Shown piece after piece: positions 17,223 through 25,949 of a DNA stretch of 64,000 bases. Source of the DNA: Elusimicrobiota bacterium (GTDB lineage Bacteria; Elusimicrobiota; Elusimicrobia; UBA1565; UBA9628); contig JACPOW010000029.1 of assembly GCA_016191335.1 (NCBI GenBank), positions 1 to 64,000 of the forward strand. The letters are read 5' to 3'. Made by a program: the position numbers and the translations under genes. The stretch's first letter is position 1. Every line of letters begins with the position of its first letter. Below the pieces are notes generated by a model. The model ran no database searches, was not told where the DNA came from, and saw nothing but the letters and a program-made list of their open reading frames with translations.

Positions 17223-19157
17223 TCAGGGCCGGACCGTGCCGTTCATGGCGTTGGCCGTGTACTTCTCCCCGTCGGGCGCGCGCAGGACGGTCCAGTTGCC
17301 GTACGAGGCGAAGCCGAACTGCCCCTGGCCCGGGCCCGTCGGGCCCTTGGTGACGACGACGAACTTCTGGCGGACGAGGACCTCGCCGAAGGACGCTTCG
17401 ACGGCGTAGGAGACGATGTCGTCCTTGTCGGCGGCCACGCCGACGAGGTACTTGCCGTCCTTGAGGACGACGGAGCCGCGCCGGTAGGGGTTGATCCGCA
17501 CGAAGAAGGATTCCGGGCCCACGAAGGTCATGAGGATGTGGTGGGAGGTGCCGTTCTCGACGAGGGCGACGCTGCGCTCCTTGAGGCCCGAGAGCCCGAC
17601 GGCCTCGGGCGGCGTGCCGCGGTTGGTGGTGGCGCGGGCGAGCTCGGCGCCGCGGGCGGAGGCGTCGCGGCGGGCGTCGCGGCCCTCGGGGTCCGTGGGG
17701 AAGGCGTCGGCGAGCAGGGACAAGGCGAAGACCTCCTTGTTGAGGCCTTCTTTCTTGGAGTCCGCGGCCATCGCGGCCAGGCCCTTCTTGAACTCGGCGT
17801 AGAAGGGGTCGTCGAAGGGCGGCGTGCCCACCTCGGAGATCAGGAAGGCGGAGAGGTCGACGAGGCGGTTGAAATCCTTGGCGTCGCGGGCCTTGCGCCA
17901 GACCTCGACCATGGCCTCCAGCGCGCGCTGGGAGCGGACCTCGTCCTTGCCGTCGCGCATCAGCGGGCGCAGCTCGGCGAAGGCGGCTTCGGGGCTGGTG
18001 TCGAGCAGCTTGAGCGTCGCGGCCAGGCGCGCGTCGAGGGATTTGCCGGAGAGGCGGGCGATGACCGCTTCCTCGGGGGGGCGGCGCTCGCGGCTGGCGG
18101 CTTCGCTCAAGCGGCGCTGGGCCTCGTCGTACAGCGGGCCGCAGCGCTCGGGCTTGGCGGCCAGCAGCTCGTCGGCGCGCGCCTCGATGAGCGCGGCCGC
18201 CAAGGTCAGCGCCTCGGTCCGTCTCGGGCCGTCGACGCGCGCGTAGAGGTCGACGGAGGGCGGCGGGCCGTCGGGCCGGGGGCGGGCCTGCGCGGGGTCG
18301 GCGGCGAGGAGCATGATCGCGTCGTCGAGCAGGGCCTGGGCCTGGGCCCGGGTCCGGTCGCCGCGGGCCATGAGGACGGCGCGCAGGAGCACGGCGGCCG
18401 AGGCGGGGGCTTGGCGCTTGAGCGCGCCCTGGGCCAGGAGGCGGAGCTCGCCGGGCTCGGCGAGGGCGACGACGTCGCGCGGCAGGTCGCTGTCGAGCGG
18501 CTCCCAGGCGCTCATCGCCGCCAGCGCGGCCGACGCGGCGGCGTCGTTCTTGGCGGCGCGGGCGGCGCGCCATTTCTCGAGCTGGCGGGCGCGCCACTCC
18601 TTGAGGGCGTGGCGGGGGTTGATCTCGTCGTTGCCGGTGTCGGCGATCATCGCCGCGGCGAGGCGGTCGGCGGAGGCGTCGTCGTTCTCCTTGAGGGCGC
18701 GCATCAGCCAGTCCGCGCGGTCGTCCGAGACCAGGCGGCGGCGCGTGGCGTCGACGGCGCCGGCGGCGATCTCGGCCCACAGGGCCTCCTGCCGCGGCCA
18801 GTCCTTGGCCGCTCCGGCGGCGCGGTGGGCGCCGACGAGCAGTCCCGCGATCCTCTTCTCGGCGACCGCTTTCTCGTCGGCGTCGCGCGGGGCCGCGGCG
18901 ATCGCGCGCAGCGCGGCCAGCGCGGCGGCGGGGTCCTTGAAGCCGAGCTTGTCGGCGGCCTCGACGCGCTCGGGCAGGCGGATCTCGCGGCCGTCGTCGG
19001 TGATCATCGTGGGCCCGCGCGAGGCCTCGCGCTCGGCGTCGGCCTCGCGCCGGGCCGAGGAGACCATGAGATGCGTGAAGGCCCACCAGCCGCCGTAGCC
19101 GAGGACGCACAGGACGAGGGCGATCTTCAGCCGCTTTTTTACTTCGTCGAGGTCCAC
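17223..19157 (-). CDS. Membrane-anchored hypothetical protein with helical repeats
   Basis: 644-aa ORF with N-terminal TM; GTG start with good upstream promoter. Confidence 0.6.
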   Translation of the reverse strand: MDLDEVKKRLKIALVLCVLGYGGWWAFTHLMVSSARREADAEREASRGPTMITDDGREIRLPERVEAADKLGFKDPAAALAALRAIAAAPRDADEKAVAEKRIAGLLVGAHRAAGAAKDWPRQEALWAEIAAGAVDATRRRLVSDDRADWLMRALKENDDASADRLAAAMIADTGNDEINPRHALKEWRARQLEKWRAARAAKNDAAASAALAAMSAWEPLDSDLPRDVVALAEPGELRLLAQGALKRQAPASAAVLLRAVLMARGDRTRAQAQALLDDAIMLLAADPAQARPRPDGPPPSVDLYARVDGPRRTEALTLAAALIEARADELLAAKPERCGPLYDEAQRRLSEAASRERRPPEEAVIARLSGKSLDARLAATLKLLDTSPEAAFAELRPLMRDGKDEVRSQRALEAMVEVWRKARDAKDFNRLVDLSAFLISEVGTPPFDDPFYAEFKKGLAAMAADSKKEGLNKEVFALSLLADAFPTDPEGRDARRDASARGAELARATTNRGTPPEAVGLSGLKERSVALVENGTSHHILMTFVGPESFFVRINPYRRGSVVLKDGKYLVGVAADKDDIVSYAVEASFGEVLVRQKFVVVTKGPTGPGQGQFGFASYGNWTVLRAPDGEKYTANAMNGTVRP

Positions 19158-19188
19158 GGTCGAAGTTTAGCCCCGCGGGAAAATCGCG

Positions 19189-20214
19189 TCAAGGCTTGCG
19201 GCGCATGCGGCGCAGCTGCTGGCCGATGTTGCCGCCGACGCGGGAGCGCCAGTCGGTGAGCGGCTTGCCCTTGTCCTGGGCGCGCTCCGGGACGACGCGG
19301 TAGATGAAGTGGTGGGTGACCTCGCCCAAAGCGACGAGGGCGGGCAGGCCCATCACGGCGAGGACGGCGGGGTTGCTGCCGATGATCTGGAACCAGGCGG
19401 CGACCATGGCCAGGGCTGCGACGGGGTAGGCGACGGCGACCGCGCGCCAGGCCGTCTCGAAGGCGCTCTTGGCGGCGGGGCTCAGCTTCGGGTAGGCGTA
19501 GTAGCGGCCGGCCCAGAAGCCGGAGACCAGCGCGAAGTGGAACGGCACGAGCAGCAGCGGCGCGGCGAGGACGGCGAACATCGCGGGGCTCGGCGCGCTG
19601 ACCAAGGACTGCGTCCAGGCGTACAGGGCGCCGCTCAGTGCCGCGATGCCGCCGCCGAGGACGGCGGAGTTCTGGAAGGCGCGCTTGACCCCTTCGGGCA
19701 TGCGCCGCGCGGGGCGCGGGGCGGAGGGGGCGAGCGCGGGCGCGCGCGAGACGCCGGGGGAGGCCGTCACCCCGGCCGGATCCGCCGCGCGCGCGCCGCC
19801 GCCGTCGAAGAGGTTTGCGATCTCCCGCGAGGCGCCGTCGGAGGCGGGCGCGGCCTCGGTGAGCGCCGTCCCGGTCCGGCGCAGGGCGTCCACCGTCTTC
19901 ACCGGCGCGGCCGGAGCGGGGAGAGCGGCGGCGGTCAGCGCCGCGGGCGCGGGGGTCAGCGCCGACGGGGCGAGCGGGGTCGGGGCCTGAAGCGCCGGGG
20001 CCAGGGGCGCGGCGAGGGCGGGGGCCAGCCCCGGGGCGGTCAGGCCGGCGACCGGCGTCAACTGGAGCGTGACCGCGGGGGAGGAGCCCGTCTTGAAGGT
20101 CGTCGCCTCTCCGGGCAAGGCGACCTCGACGGCGCGGCCGACGCCCGCGCGCGCGGGCGCGGGCGCCGCCGCGCCCAGCAGGGCGGCGAGGAAAACGAGG
20201 GGGAACGGCCTCAC
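19189..20214 (-). CDS. Secreted/membrane hypothetical with Pro/Ala-rich leader, FDGG motif and C-terminal TM segments
   Basis: Start moved to the GTG near 20214 (VRPFPLVFLAALLGAAAPAPARA signal peptide); LFDGGGARAADP; TM helices downstream. Confidence 0.55.
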   Translation of the reverse strand: MRPFPLVFLAALLGAAAPAPARAGVGRAVEVALPGEATTFKTGSSPAVTLQLTPVAGLTAPGLAPALAAPLAPALQAPTPLAPSALTPAPAALTAAALPAPAAPVKTVDALRRTGTALTEAAPASDGASREIANLFDGGGARAADPAGVTASPGVSRAPALAPSAPRPARRMPEGVKRAFQNSAVLGGGIAALSGALYAWTQSLVSAPSPAMFAVLAAPLLLVPFHFALVSGFWAGRYYAYPKLSPAAKSAFETAWRAVAVAYPVAALAMVAAWFQIIGSNPAVLAVMGLPALVALGEVTHHFIYRVVPERAQDKGKPLTDWRSRVGGNIGQQLRRMRRKP

Positions 20215-20260
20215 CTCGAAAGGGTAGGGCGGGGACGCGGTAATTTCAAGGGCGCGGCGA

Positions 20261-20300
20261 GGGAACATTTCGGGGGGCTCGATCGTAAGAGAGGAGGGGG
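20261..20300 (+). repeat. Diverged copy 3 of the 40-bp repeat
   Basis: GGGAACATTTCGGGGGGCTCGATCGTAAGAGAGGAGGGGG keeps the AAC-N17-CGT spacing and the TTTCGGGGGG..CGATCGT core. Confidence 0.55.
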
Positions 20301-20303
20301 CTC

Positions 20304-20332
20304 TTGACGAATACATACGCCGGAGGCATACT
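20304..20332 (+). promoter_or_regulatory. Promoter of vapBC
   Basis: TTGACG - 17 nt - CATACT. Confidence 0.7.
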
Positions 20333-20339
20333 GATGCAT

Positions 20340-20528
20340 ATGAGAACGACCTTGATCATTCGGGACGACCTGATGGCCCGGGCGGCCAAGCTGGCGGGGC
20401 TGACGGAGAAGACGGCCCTGGTGCACGCCGGCCTGGAGGCCCTCATCGAGAAGAAATCGCGCGAGCGGCTGGCGGCGCTGGGCGGCTCCGAGCCGGGACT
20501 GAAGGCGCCGCCGCGCCGGCGGGCCTGA
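20340..20528 (+). CDS. vapB: VapB-type antitoxin
   Basis: MRTTLIIRDDLMARAAKLAGLTEKTALVHAGLEALIEK. Confidence 0.85.
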   Translation: MRTTLIIRDDLMARAAKLAGLTEKTALVHAGLEALIEKKSRERLAALGGSEPGLKAPPRRRA

Positions 20529-20884
20529 TGCTCCTCGTCGACACCTCGGTGTGGGTGGACCATCTCCGCCGCGGCGACGCGGAGCTGGTCCGGCGCCTCG
20601 AGGAGGGCGCGGTGCTGACCCACCGCCTGGTCGTCGAGGAGCTGGCGTGCGGCTCGATGACCCGCCGCGGGGAGATCCTGAGCCTCCTGGGGACCTTGCC
20701 CCGCGCCGCCGAGGCGGATCACGCCGAGTTCCTGTATTTCGTCGAGAAGCACGGGCTGCACGGGACCGGGCTCGGCGCCGTGGACGCGCATCTGCTCGCC
20801 TCGGCGAAGCTGGCCCGCGCGCGGCTGTGGACGAAGGACGGGGCTTTGGCCCGGGCCGCGGCGAAGCTCGGCGTGGGGCTTTAG
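20528..20884 (+). CDS. vapC: VapC-type PIN-domain toxin
   Basis: MLLVDTSVWVDHLRRGD; LVVEELACG; VDAHLLASAKLARARLWTKD. Confidence 0.92.
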   Translation: MLLVDTSVWVDHLRRGDAELVRRLEEGAVLTHRLVVEELACGSMTRRGEILSLLGTLPRAAEADHAEFLYFVEKHGLHGTGLGAVDAHLLASAKLARARLWTKDGALARAAAKLGVGL

Positions 20885-21282
20885 CGCCAGCGCGCGCGGC
20901 GCTCGCTCCAGGAGCCGGCGCGCTTGAGCGGGCCGCCGGCGGAGGAGCCGAGGTAGATGCGTCCGCCGCGGACCCAATAGAAGGCGTTCTGGTCGAACTC
21001 GGCGGCGAGCGCGCGCGCCTTCGCGGGAGAATCGATGATGAGGCCCCAGCCGGCCTCGCGGTGAGAGCCGTCCTCGCTGCCGCCGGTGACGCGGAAGCGC
21101 CTGATCTTCAGCGCGTCGAGGCGGCGGCGCAGGGCCGCGTCGAGCTTCCTGTTCGCGACCGGGGAGAAGAGATGACCCATCGGGTTGTGCGCGGTGACGA
21201 CGGCGAAGCGCGCGGGGGCCTTCCCGCGGAGAGAGGTCTTGAAATACGCGGCGAAGTAGGGGGCTTTGAGACGCGAGGCCAC
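20881..21282 (-). CDS. DUF3293 domain protein
   Basis: FAVVTAHNPMGHLFSPVANRKLDAALRRRLDAL...GGSEDGSHREAGWGLI. Confidence 0.7.
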   Translation of the reverse strand: MASRLKAPYFAAYFKTSLRGKAPARFAVVTAHNPMGHLFSPVANRKLDAALRRRLDALKIRRFRVTGGSEDGSHREAGWGLIIDSPAKARALAAEFDQNAFYWVRGGRIYLGSSAGGPLKRAGSWSERRARWR

Positions 21283-21286
21283 GGCG

Positions 21287-21571
21287 TCAGAGCTGCGGCG
21301 TCGGCGGAGGCGGCGTCGGCGCGGGGCCCTTGCAGACGATCATGTGCGTCAGCAGGCTTCCGACCTTCTCGCCGCAGCGCTTGCAGTAGCCGGGCTTGTT
21401 GATGCGGCCGAGCGCGCCCTTGCCCGCGGCCTTGTTCTTGTGGCTGTAGCGGTTGACGATGTCCTTGACGCCGTCGGCGCGCTGCTTCCGGTCGCGCACC
21501 ACCGGGCACTCCGGCTTGTGGTCGGAGAGCTTGACGACGTTCACCGCGTTGCAGCGGAAGCAGATCTTCAC
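21287..21571 (-). CDS. Small double zinc-finger-like protein
   Basis: CFRCN and CKRCGEKVGSLLTHMIVC; start uncertain (ATG 21580 or GTG 21571). Confidence 0.6.
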   Translation of the reverse strand: MKICFRCNAVNVVKLSDHKPECPVVRDRKQRADGVKDIVNRYSHKNKAAGKGALGRINKPGYCKRCGEKVGSLLTHMIVCKGPAPTPPPPTPQL

Positions 21572-21633
21572 CGCGCGCATTGTAGCTCTTTCTCGCCCTT
21601 GACGCATCGCGCGGATAGAGTTATACAGTGGGC

Positions 21634-21891
21634 ATGATCGAAGAAACCGTCGCGAAGATCGAGGCCGCCATCAAGGAGGCGCGGGGCGCCGACCCCAAGA
21701 ACAAGGCCGAGATCATCGCCTTGCTCGAGAAGCTCAAGGCCGAGGTCCAGCGCGACATGCGCTCCAAGGACATGATCGACAAGGCCGAGGAGGCCGTCAA
21801 GGACGCCACCCTCGAGTTCGACGCGACCCACCCCAAGCTGGCCGCCGTGATCGGCGAGGTCAGCAACATGCTGGCCAAGATCGGCATCTAG
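21634..21891 (+). CDS. DUF4404-like protein
   Basis: MIEETVAKIEAAIKEARGADPKNKAEIIALLEKLKAEV...FDATHPKLAAVIGEVSNMLAKIGI. Confidence 0.65.
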   Translation: MIEETVAKIEAAIKEARGADPKNKAEIIALLEKLKAEVQRDMRSKDMIDKAEEAVKDATLEFDATHPKLAAVIGEVSNMLAKIGI

Positions 21892-21902
21892 CGTCTTGGG
21901 CC

Positions 21903-21931
21903 TTGACGGCCCACGACCCCCCTGTTACACT
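21903..21931 (+). promoter_or_regulatory. Promoter with long leader upstream of the TPR gene
   Basis: TTGACG - 17 nt - TACACT; CDS begins about 140 nt downstream. Confidence 0.65.
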
Positions 21932-22080
21932 GAGATTGTCGGACGGTGATGTTCGACGGCCCTTAATACGGGACCCAAAGCGTTCGGACCCTGGTCTTTC
22001 TTGAGAAAGCGGATCGGGGTCGCTTCTTTATACGGGAAGCGGCTCCGAGGCCTCCAAGCCGGAAACGACGAGGAGGGTAC

Positions 22081-22875
22081 ATGTCCATCCAATCGAGCGG
22101 TGAGTACCAAGACCGAGGACTCGAGTTGCTCTTGGCGGACGACGCGGAACAGGCGCTCTCGGTCTTCGAAGAAGGCATCCGGAAGTTCCCCGGCGACGCG
22201 GAGCTGAACCTGGGGCGCGCCCTGGCGCTCAACCGCCTGGGAGAGTACGTCCGCGCGAGCGAGGTCTTCGAGGCCCTGCGCGTGACGTCGAACCAGGTCG
22301 AGGACGTGATGACGGGTCAGGTCGAGGCCTATCTGGGACGCGGCATGGTCCTGCAGGCCAAGGCCGTGGCGAAGGACCTGGCCGACGGTCCGGCCAAGCG
22401 CGACGCCGAGACCCTGTGCCGGCTGGGCCGGCTGTTCTACATGAAGAAGCGCTACCGCGACGCGCTGCCGTACTACGAGCGGGGCGCGGAGCTCTCGCCC
22501 AAATGGGGCGAGGCGTGGTTCGGGCTGGGCGCGTGCCAGTGGGCGCTGTCGCACCCGGCGGGAGCCGAGGCCGCGCTGCGGCGCGCCGTCGAGCTCGAGC
22601 CGCAGGACTGGCAGGCCCGTCAGTTCCTGGGCTGCGTGCTGCACGACTTGGGACGCAAGAAGGACGCGCGCGAGATGCTGGAAGCGGTGCCGTTGGACGT
22701 CTCGTGGCAGAGACCGGCCCTGGAGAGAATGGTCGCGATGGCCTGGTGGCCCCAGGATGCGGAAAAACGGAAGCAGATGGAGTCGCTGTGGAAGAGCGTG
22801 ATGGGCGGCGCCCCTGGGCGTGGGGCAATGGACGTGCTTGAGGAAGTCAGCCGCAAGATGGAGTTCAAGCCGTAA
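22081..22875 (+). CDS. TPR protein
   Basis: Repeated TPR helices (GLELLLADDAEQALSVFEEGIRKFPGDAELNLGRALALNRLGEY; RDALPYYERGAELSPKWGEAWFGLGACQW). Confidence 0.8.
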   Translation: MSIQSSGEYQDRGLELLLADDAEQALSVFEEGIRKFPGDAELNLGRALALNRLGEYVRASEVFEALRVTSNQVEDVMTGQVEAYLGRGMVLQAKAVAKDLADGPAKRDAETLCRLGRLFYMKKRYRDALPYYERGAELSPKWGEAWFGLGACQWALSHPAGAEAALRRAVELEPQDWQARQFLGCVLHDLGRKKDAREMLEAVPLDVSWQRPALERMVAMAWWPQDAEKRKQMESLWKSVMGGAPGRGAMDVLEEVSRKMEFKP

Positions 22876-22902
22876 GCCGTCGTCGTTCGCACAGCCGAGC
22901 GG

Positions 22903-22940
22903 GGGCCGCCGGGACTACACCGGCGGCCCTTCTCGTTTAC
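22903..22940 (+). terminator. Rho-independent-like terminator
   Basis: GGGCCGCCGG-gactaca-CCGGCGGCCC followed by TTCTCGTTT. Confidence 0.75.
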
Positions 22941-22945
22941 GGGGA

Positions 22946-23010
22946 TGGTGCCAGGCCTACCGATGTTTGCGTTGGGCGCTGGTGTCAGGCCTAACGGAAG
23001 TGACAGTAAT
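22946..23010 (+). repeat. Left arm of the inverted repeat bracketing mazG
   Basis: TGGTGCCAGGCCTACCGATGTTTGCGTTGGGCGCTGGTGTCAGGCCTAACGGAAGTGACAGTA. Confidence 0.9.
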
Positions 23011-23016
23011 CGGTAC

Positions 23017-23361
23017 TCAGCGCTTTTTGTGGATGCGGCCGCGATTGAGGTGGGCGGGATACTTGAGCGCGTTCTTCTTCATCTTCGCCAGCGCGGCCTC
23101 GGTGAGGTCGATGCCGAAATGATCGCCGATCTTCTTGAGGTAGACGTAGGTGTCCGCGAGCTCCTCGGCGAGGTGGGCGCGCTGAGCGGGGTTCAGGTTC
23201 TTGGCCTGGGCGGGCGTCAGCCACTGGAAGATCTCGACGATCTCCGCGGCTTCCTTGACCATCGCCATGGCGAGGTTCTTGGGGCCGTGGTACTTGCCCC
23301 ATTTGCGCTCGCGGGCGAAGCGCGTGATGGTCTCGTCGAGTTCGGCGCGGCGGTCTTTCAT
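23017..23361 (-). CDS. mazG: MazG-like nucleotide pyrophosphohydrolase
   Basis: KNLAMAMVKEAAEIVEIFQWLTPAQ...LAEELADTYVYLKKIGDHFGIDL. Confidence 0.88.
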   Translation of the reverse strand: MKDRRAELDETITRFARERKWGKYHGPKNLAMAMVKEAAEIVEIFQWLTPAQAKNLNPAQRAHLAEELADTYVYLKKIGDHFGIDLTEAALAKMKKNALKYPAHLNRGRIHKKR

Positions 23362-23397
23362 GCCGACATTATCGCATAGCTTGCCGTCGGCTAAATA

Positions 23398-23453
23398 CTG
23401 TCACTACCGTTAGGCCTGACACCAACGCAAACGTCGGTAGGCCTGGCACCAAG
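23398..23453 (-). repeat. Right arm of the inverted repeat bracketing mazG
   Basis: Reverse complement GGTGCCAGGCCTACCGACGTTTGCGTTGGTGTCAGGCCTAACGGTAGTGACAGTA matches the left arm except two substitutions and a 7-nt indel. Confidence 0.9.
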
Positions 23454-23460
23454 ATTATCG

Positions 23461-24372
23461 TCAGCGCAGGGCGTCGAGGCCGGCTTGGAGGACGGCGAGG
23501 CGCTGGGGGACGGGGAGGGACGCGGGCTTGGTCTGGAGCTTGAGGCCGAGGAGGGGGCAGGGGCCGGCCTCGGCGAGGGCGGCTTTCGCGGCGGCGGGGG
23601 TCAGGATGGACTCGGGGACCGTCGTCGAGAAGGGGACGTGGGAGTCGCGCCAGGCGCCGTAGTCGGGGTGCGCGGACGTAGCACCCGAGAAGACCAGGGC
23701 GCCGAGCAGGTCGGCCTGGACGGCGCGGGCGATGTGCTCGAGGGGGCCGTCGGCGGAGCGGGTCTCGACGGCGGAGCGGCCCCAGTTGATCGCGACGGCG
23801 ACGGGCGTCCGGCCGCCCGAGAGCTTGGCCGCGAGGACGTCGTCCTCGATGCTGAGGAAGCCCTTGTCGGGCTCGAGCCCGGGCACGGCCGCGTCGCAAT
23901 GCTCGACGAGCAAGGTCGCGCCCTGCCAGTCGCGGTCGCGCAGGTCGGAGAGGGCCTCGGCGAAGCCGTCGAGGGAGCGCTTGGCGCGCGAGCCGTCGAG
24001 TCGCGGGGCGGAGTGCACCATCACCGCGCGCACGGCGCGGCGGCCGAGGGCGCGGTGCAGCTTCTCCACGGCGCGGCGCGCGCTCTCGACGTAGTCGATC
24101 GCGCGCTGGCGCGCGTCGGGGTCGGCGCTGGCCAGGCCGAAGCGCCGGTCGCCGGCGAGGCGGTCCATCGTGCCGGGCAAGGTGGTGAGGATCAGCGACC
24201 ACTCGGGGCGGATCTGGCCGATCAGCCAGCCCTCGTCGCGGCGGTGCAAGGTCCCGAAGAACGGCTGCTCGAGCCCGGCCAAGTCCATGTCCGCGAGCCC
24301 GGCGTACAGGGCGGCCTCGTCGGCCTCCTCGAGGCCGGCGGACGCCGCGTAGGCCCCGACATGGATCTTCAT
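23461..24372 (-). CDS. DUF4862-like protein
   Basis: MKIHVGAYAAS...GLEQPFFGTLH...NWGRSAVETRSADGPLEHIARAVQADLLGALVFSGA. Confidence 0.7.
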   Translation of the reverse strand: MKIHVGAYAASAGLEEADEAALYAGLADMDLAGLEQPFFGTLHRRDEGWLIGQIRPEWSLILTTLPGTMDRLAGDRRFGLASADPDARQRAIDYVESARRAVEKLHRALGRRAVRAVMVHSAPRLDGSRAKRSLDGFAEALSDLRDRDWQGATLLVEHCDAAVPGLEPDKGFLSIEDDVLAAKLSGGRTPVAVAINWGRSAVETRSADGPLEHIARAVQADLLGALVFSGATSAHPDYGAWRDSHVPFSTTVPESILTPAAAKAALAEAGPCPLLGLKLQTKPASLPVPQRLAVLQAGLDALR

Positions 24373-24480
24373 GCGGCTATCCTATATAAGAATCGTCGTC
24401 CCGGACCTAGGCCTTTTGCCGAGGTTCAAAATAGGTCGTTTGGACGAAGATCCAGCCCCACGCGGGAGTAGACTTGGCTT

Positions 24481-25905
24481 ATGGCTAACACGAGATATCG
24501 GATCGCGCTCGTTCTCGCGATGTTGCCGTCGCTGTGCTCCGCTCAGGTCCGATTCTCGTCGCCGTCCGGGTCCGTCGGGGCTCTGCCCATTCCGTTGACG
24601 CCGTTCTCTTCCTTCACCGCTCCCGCGCTCTCTCCGTTGTCGTTGTCCGTCCCGGCTCTAGCCCCCAGCCTGACGCCGTCGTTCTCCCCGGCCGTGGCCG
24701 CCGCCGTTCCCGTCTCCCTCGAGCAGGGCCGCGCCTTCTTCGACGGCGCCGCCGCGAAAGCGGACGCGCCGGCCCCGGCGAACCCCGCGGTCGCTCCTCG
24801 CGGGGAGACCGTGTCGTTGAACGGCGTCGTCCTCCCCTCGCGGATGTTCTCCGACGAGACCCGGATCTCCGCCCAGCTCATCCGCGCCATCGACGCGGCG
24901 CAGACCTCGATCGACATCGCCATCCACGGCCTGGCCCTGCGCGAGATCGGGGCCGCGCTCCTGCGCGCCAAGAACCGCGGCGTGAAGGTCCGCATCGTGA
25001 TGAACCAGACCCACGTGTTCCCGGAGAAGCCGCGCGAGACGCGCACGCCCGAGGTCCAGATGCTCATGGACCAGGGCTTCGAGCTGAAGATGCTGCGCGG
25101 CGGCGACATGTTCGGCATCATGCACAACAAGCTCGCGATCTTCGACAGCCAGGTCCTGGAGACCGGCTCGTTCAACTGGACGCACGCCGCCGACGCCTGG
25201 CACTGGGAGAACGCGATGTTCCACGCCGAGCAGGCCCGGATCAAGGCCTATCAGGCGTATTGGGACTGGATGTGGTCCATCTCCTCGAGGATCCCGAAGC
25301 AGGCCCCGCCCCGCCCGGAGCCGATCCCCGAGGGCCAGCCCCACCCCGGCCTGCCGCCCGCGCCCCAGGACCCGGCGCGCCCGGTGCTCTTCAACGGCGA
25401 GTCGTTCCCGGCGCAGGCCTTCTCTCCGTTCGGCGTTTCCGCGCACCTCGTGCGCGCCATCGACGCGTCCCGGGCGTCCATCGACCTGGCCAACTTCTCC
25501 TTCACCTCGGAGGAGCTGCGCGACGCGCTGCTGCGCGCCAAGGAGCGCGGCGTGAAGGTCCGCATCGTCTTCGACGCCCAGCAGTACAAGTACCTCTCCG
25601 AGATGCACTGGTTCGCCGACCAGGGCTTCGACGTCCTGCTCTCCGCCGGCAAGAGCGGCGAGAAGGGCGTCATGCACAACAAGTTCGCGGTGTTCGACGG
25701 CGCCATGGCGGAGGCCGGCTCGTTCAACTGGACCCGCAACGGCGAGAAGAACAACTACGAGAACGCGATGTTCCTGGACGCGCCGGACGACGTCGCCGCC
25801 TTCGCGGCCGCGTTCAAGCGCATCCGCGACCAGGCCTGGGCGCCCGGGCCCGAGGACCACGCCGGCCCTCACGCCGCCCCCGAAGACTTCAACCACGGCC
25901 ACTGA
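24481..25905 (+). CDS. Secreted phospholipase D-like protein, two HKD domains, Pro/Ala-rich leader
   Basis: IMHNKLAIFDSQVLETGSFNWT and VMHNKFAVFDGAMAEAGSFNWT. Confidence 0.9.
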   Translation: MANTRYRIALVLAMLPSLCSAQVRFSSPSGSVGALPIPLTPFSSFTAPALSPLSLSVPALAPSLTPSFSPAVAAAVPVSLEQGRAFFDGAAAKADAPAPANPAVAPRGETVSLNGVVLPSRMFSDETRISAQLIRAIDAAQTSIDIAIHGLALREIGAALLRAKNRGVKVRIVMNQTHVFPEKPRETRTPEVQMLMDQGFELKMLRGGDMFGIMHNKLAIFDSQVLETGSFNWTHAADAWHWENAMFHAEQARIKAYQAYWDWMWSISSRIPKQAPPRPEPIPEGQPHPGLPPAPQDPARPVLFNGESFPAQAFSPFGVSAHLVRAIDASRASIDLANFSFTSEELRDALLRAKERGVKVRIVFDAQQYKYLSEMHWFADQGFDVLLSAGKSGEKGVMHNKFAVFDGAMAEAGSFNWTRNGEKNNYENAMFLDAPDDVAAFAAAFKRIRDQAWAPGPEDHAGPHAAPEDFNHGH

Positions 25906-25949
25906 TTTTCAGGGTTGACGGCGCGCGGGTCTGAGGCTACACTCAGGCC

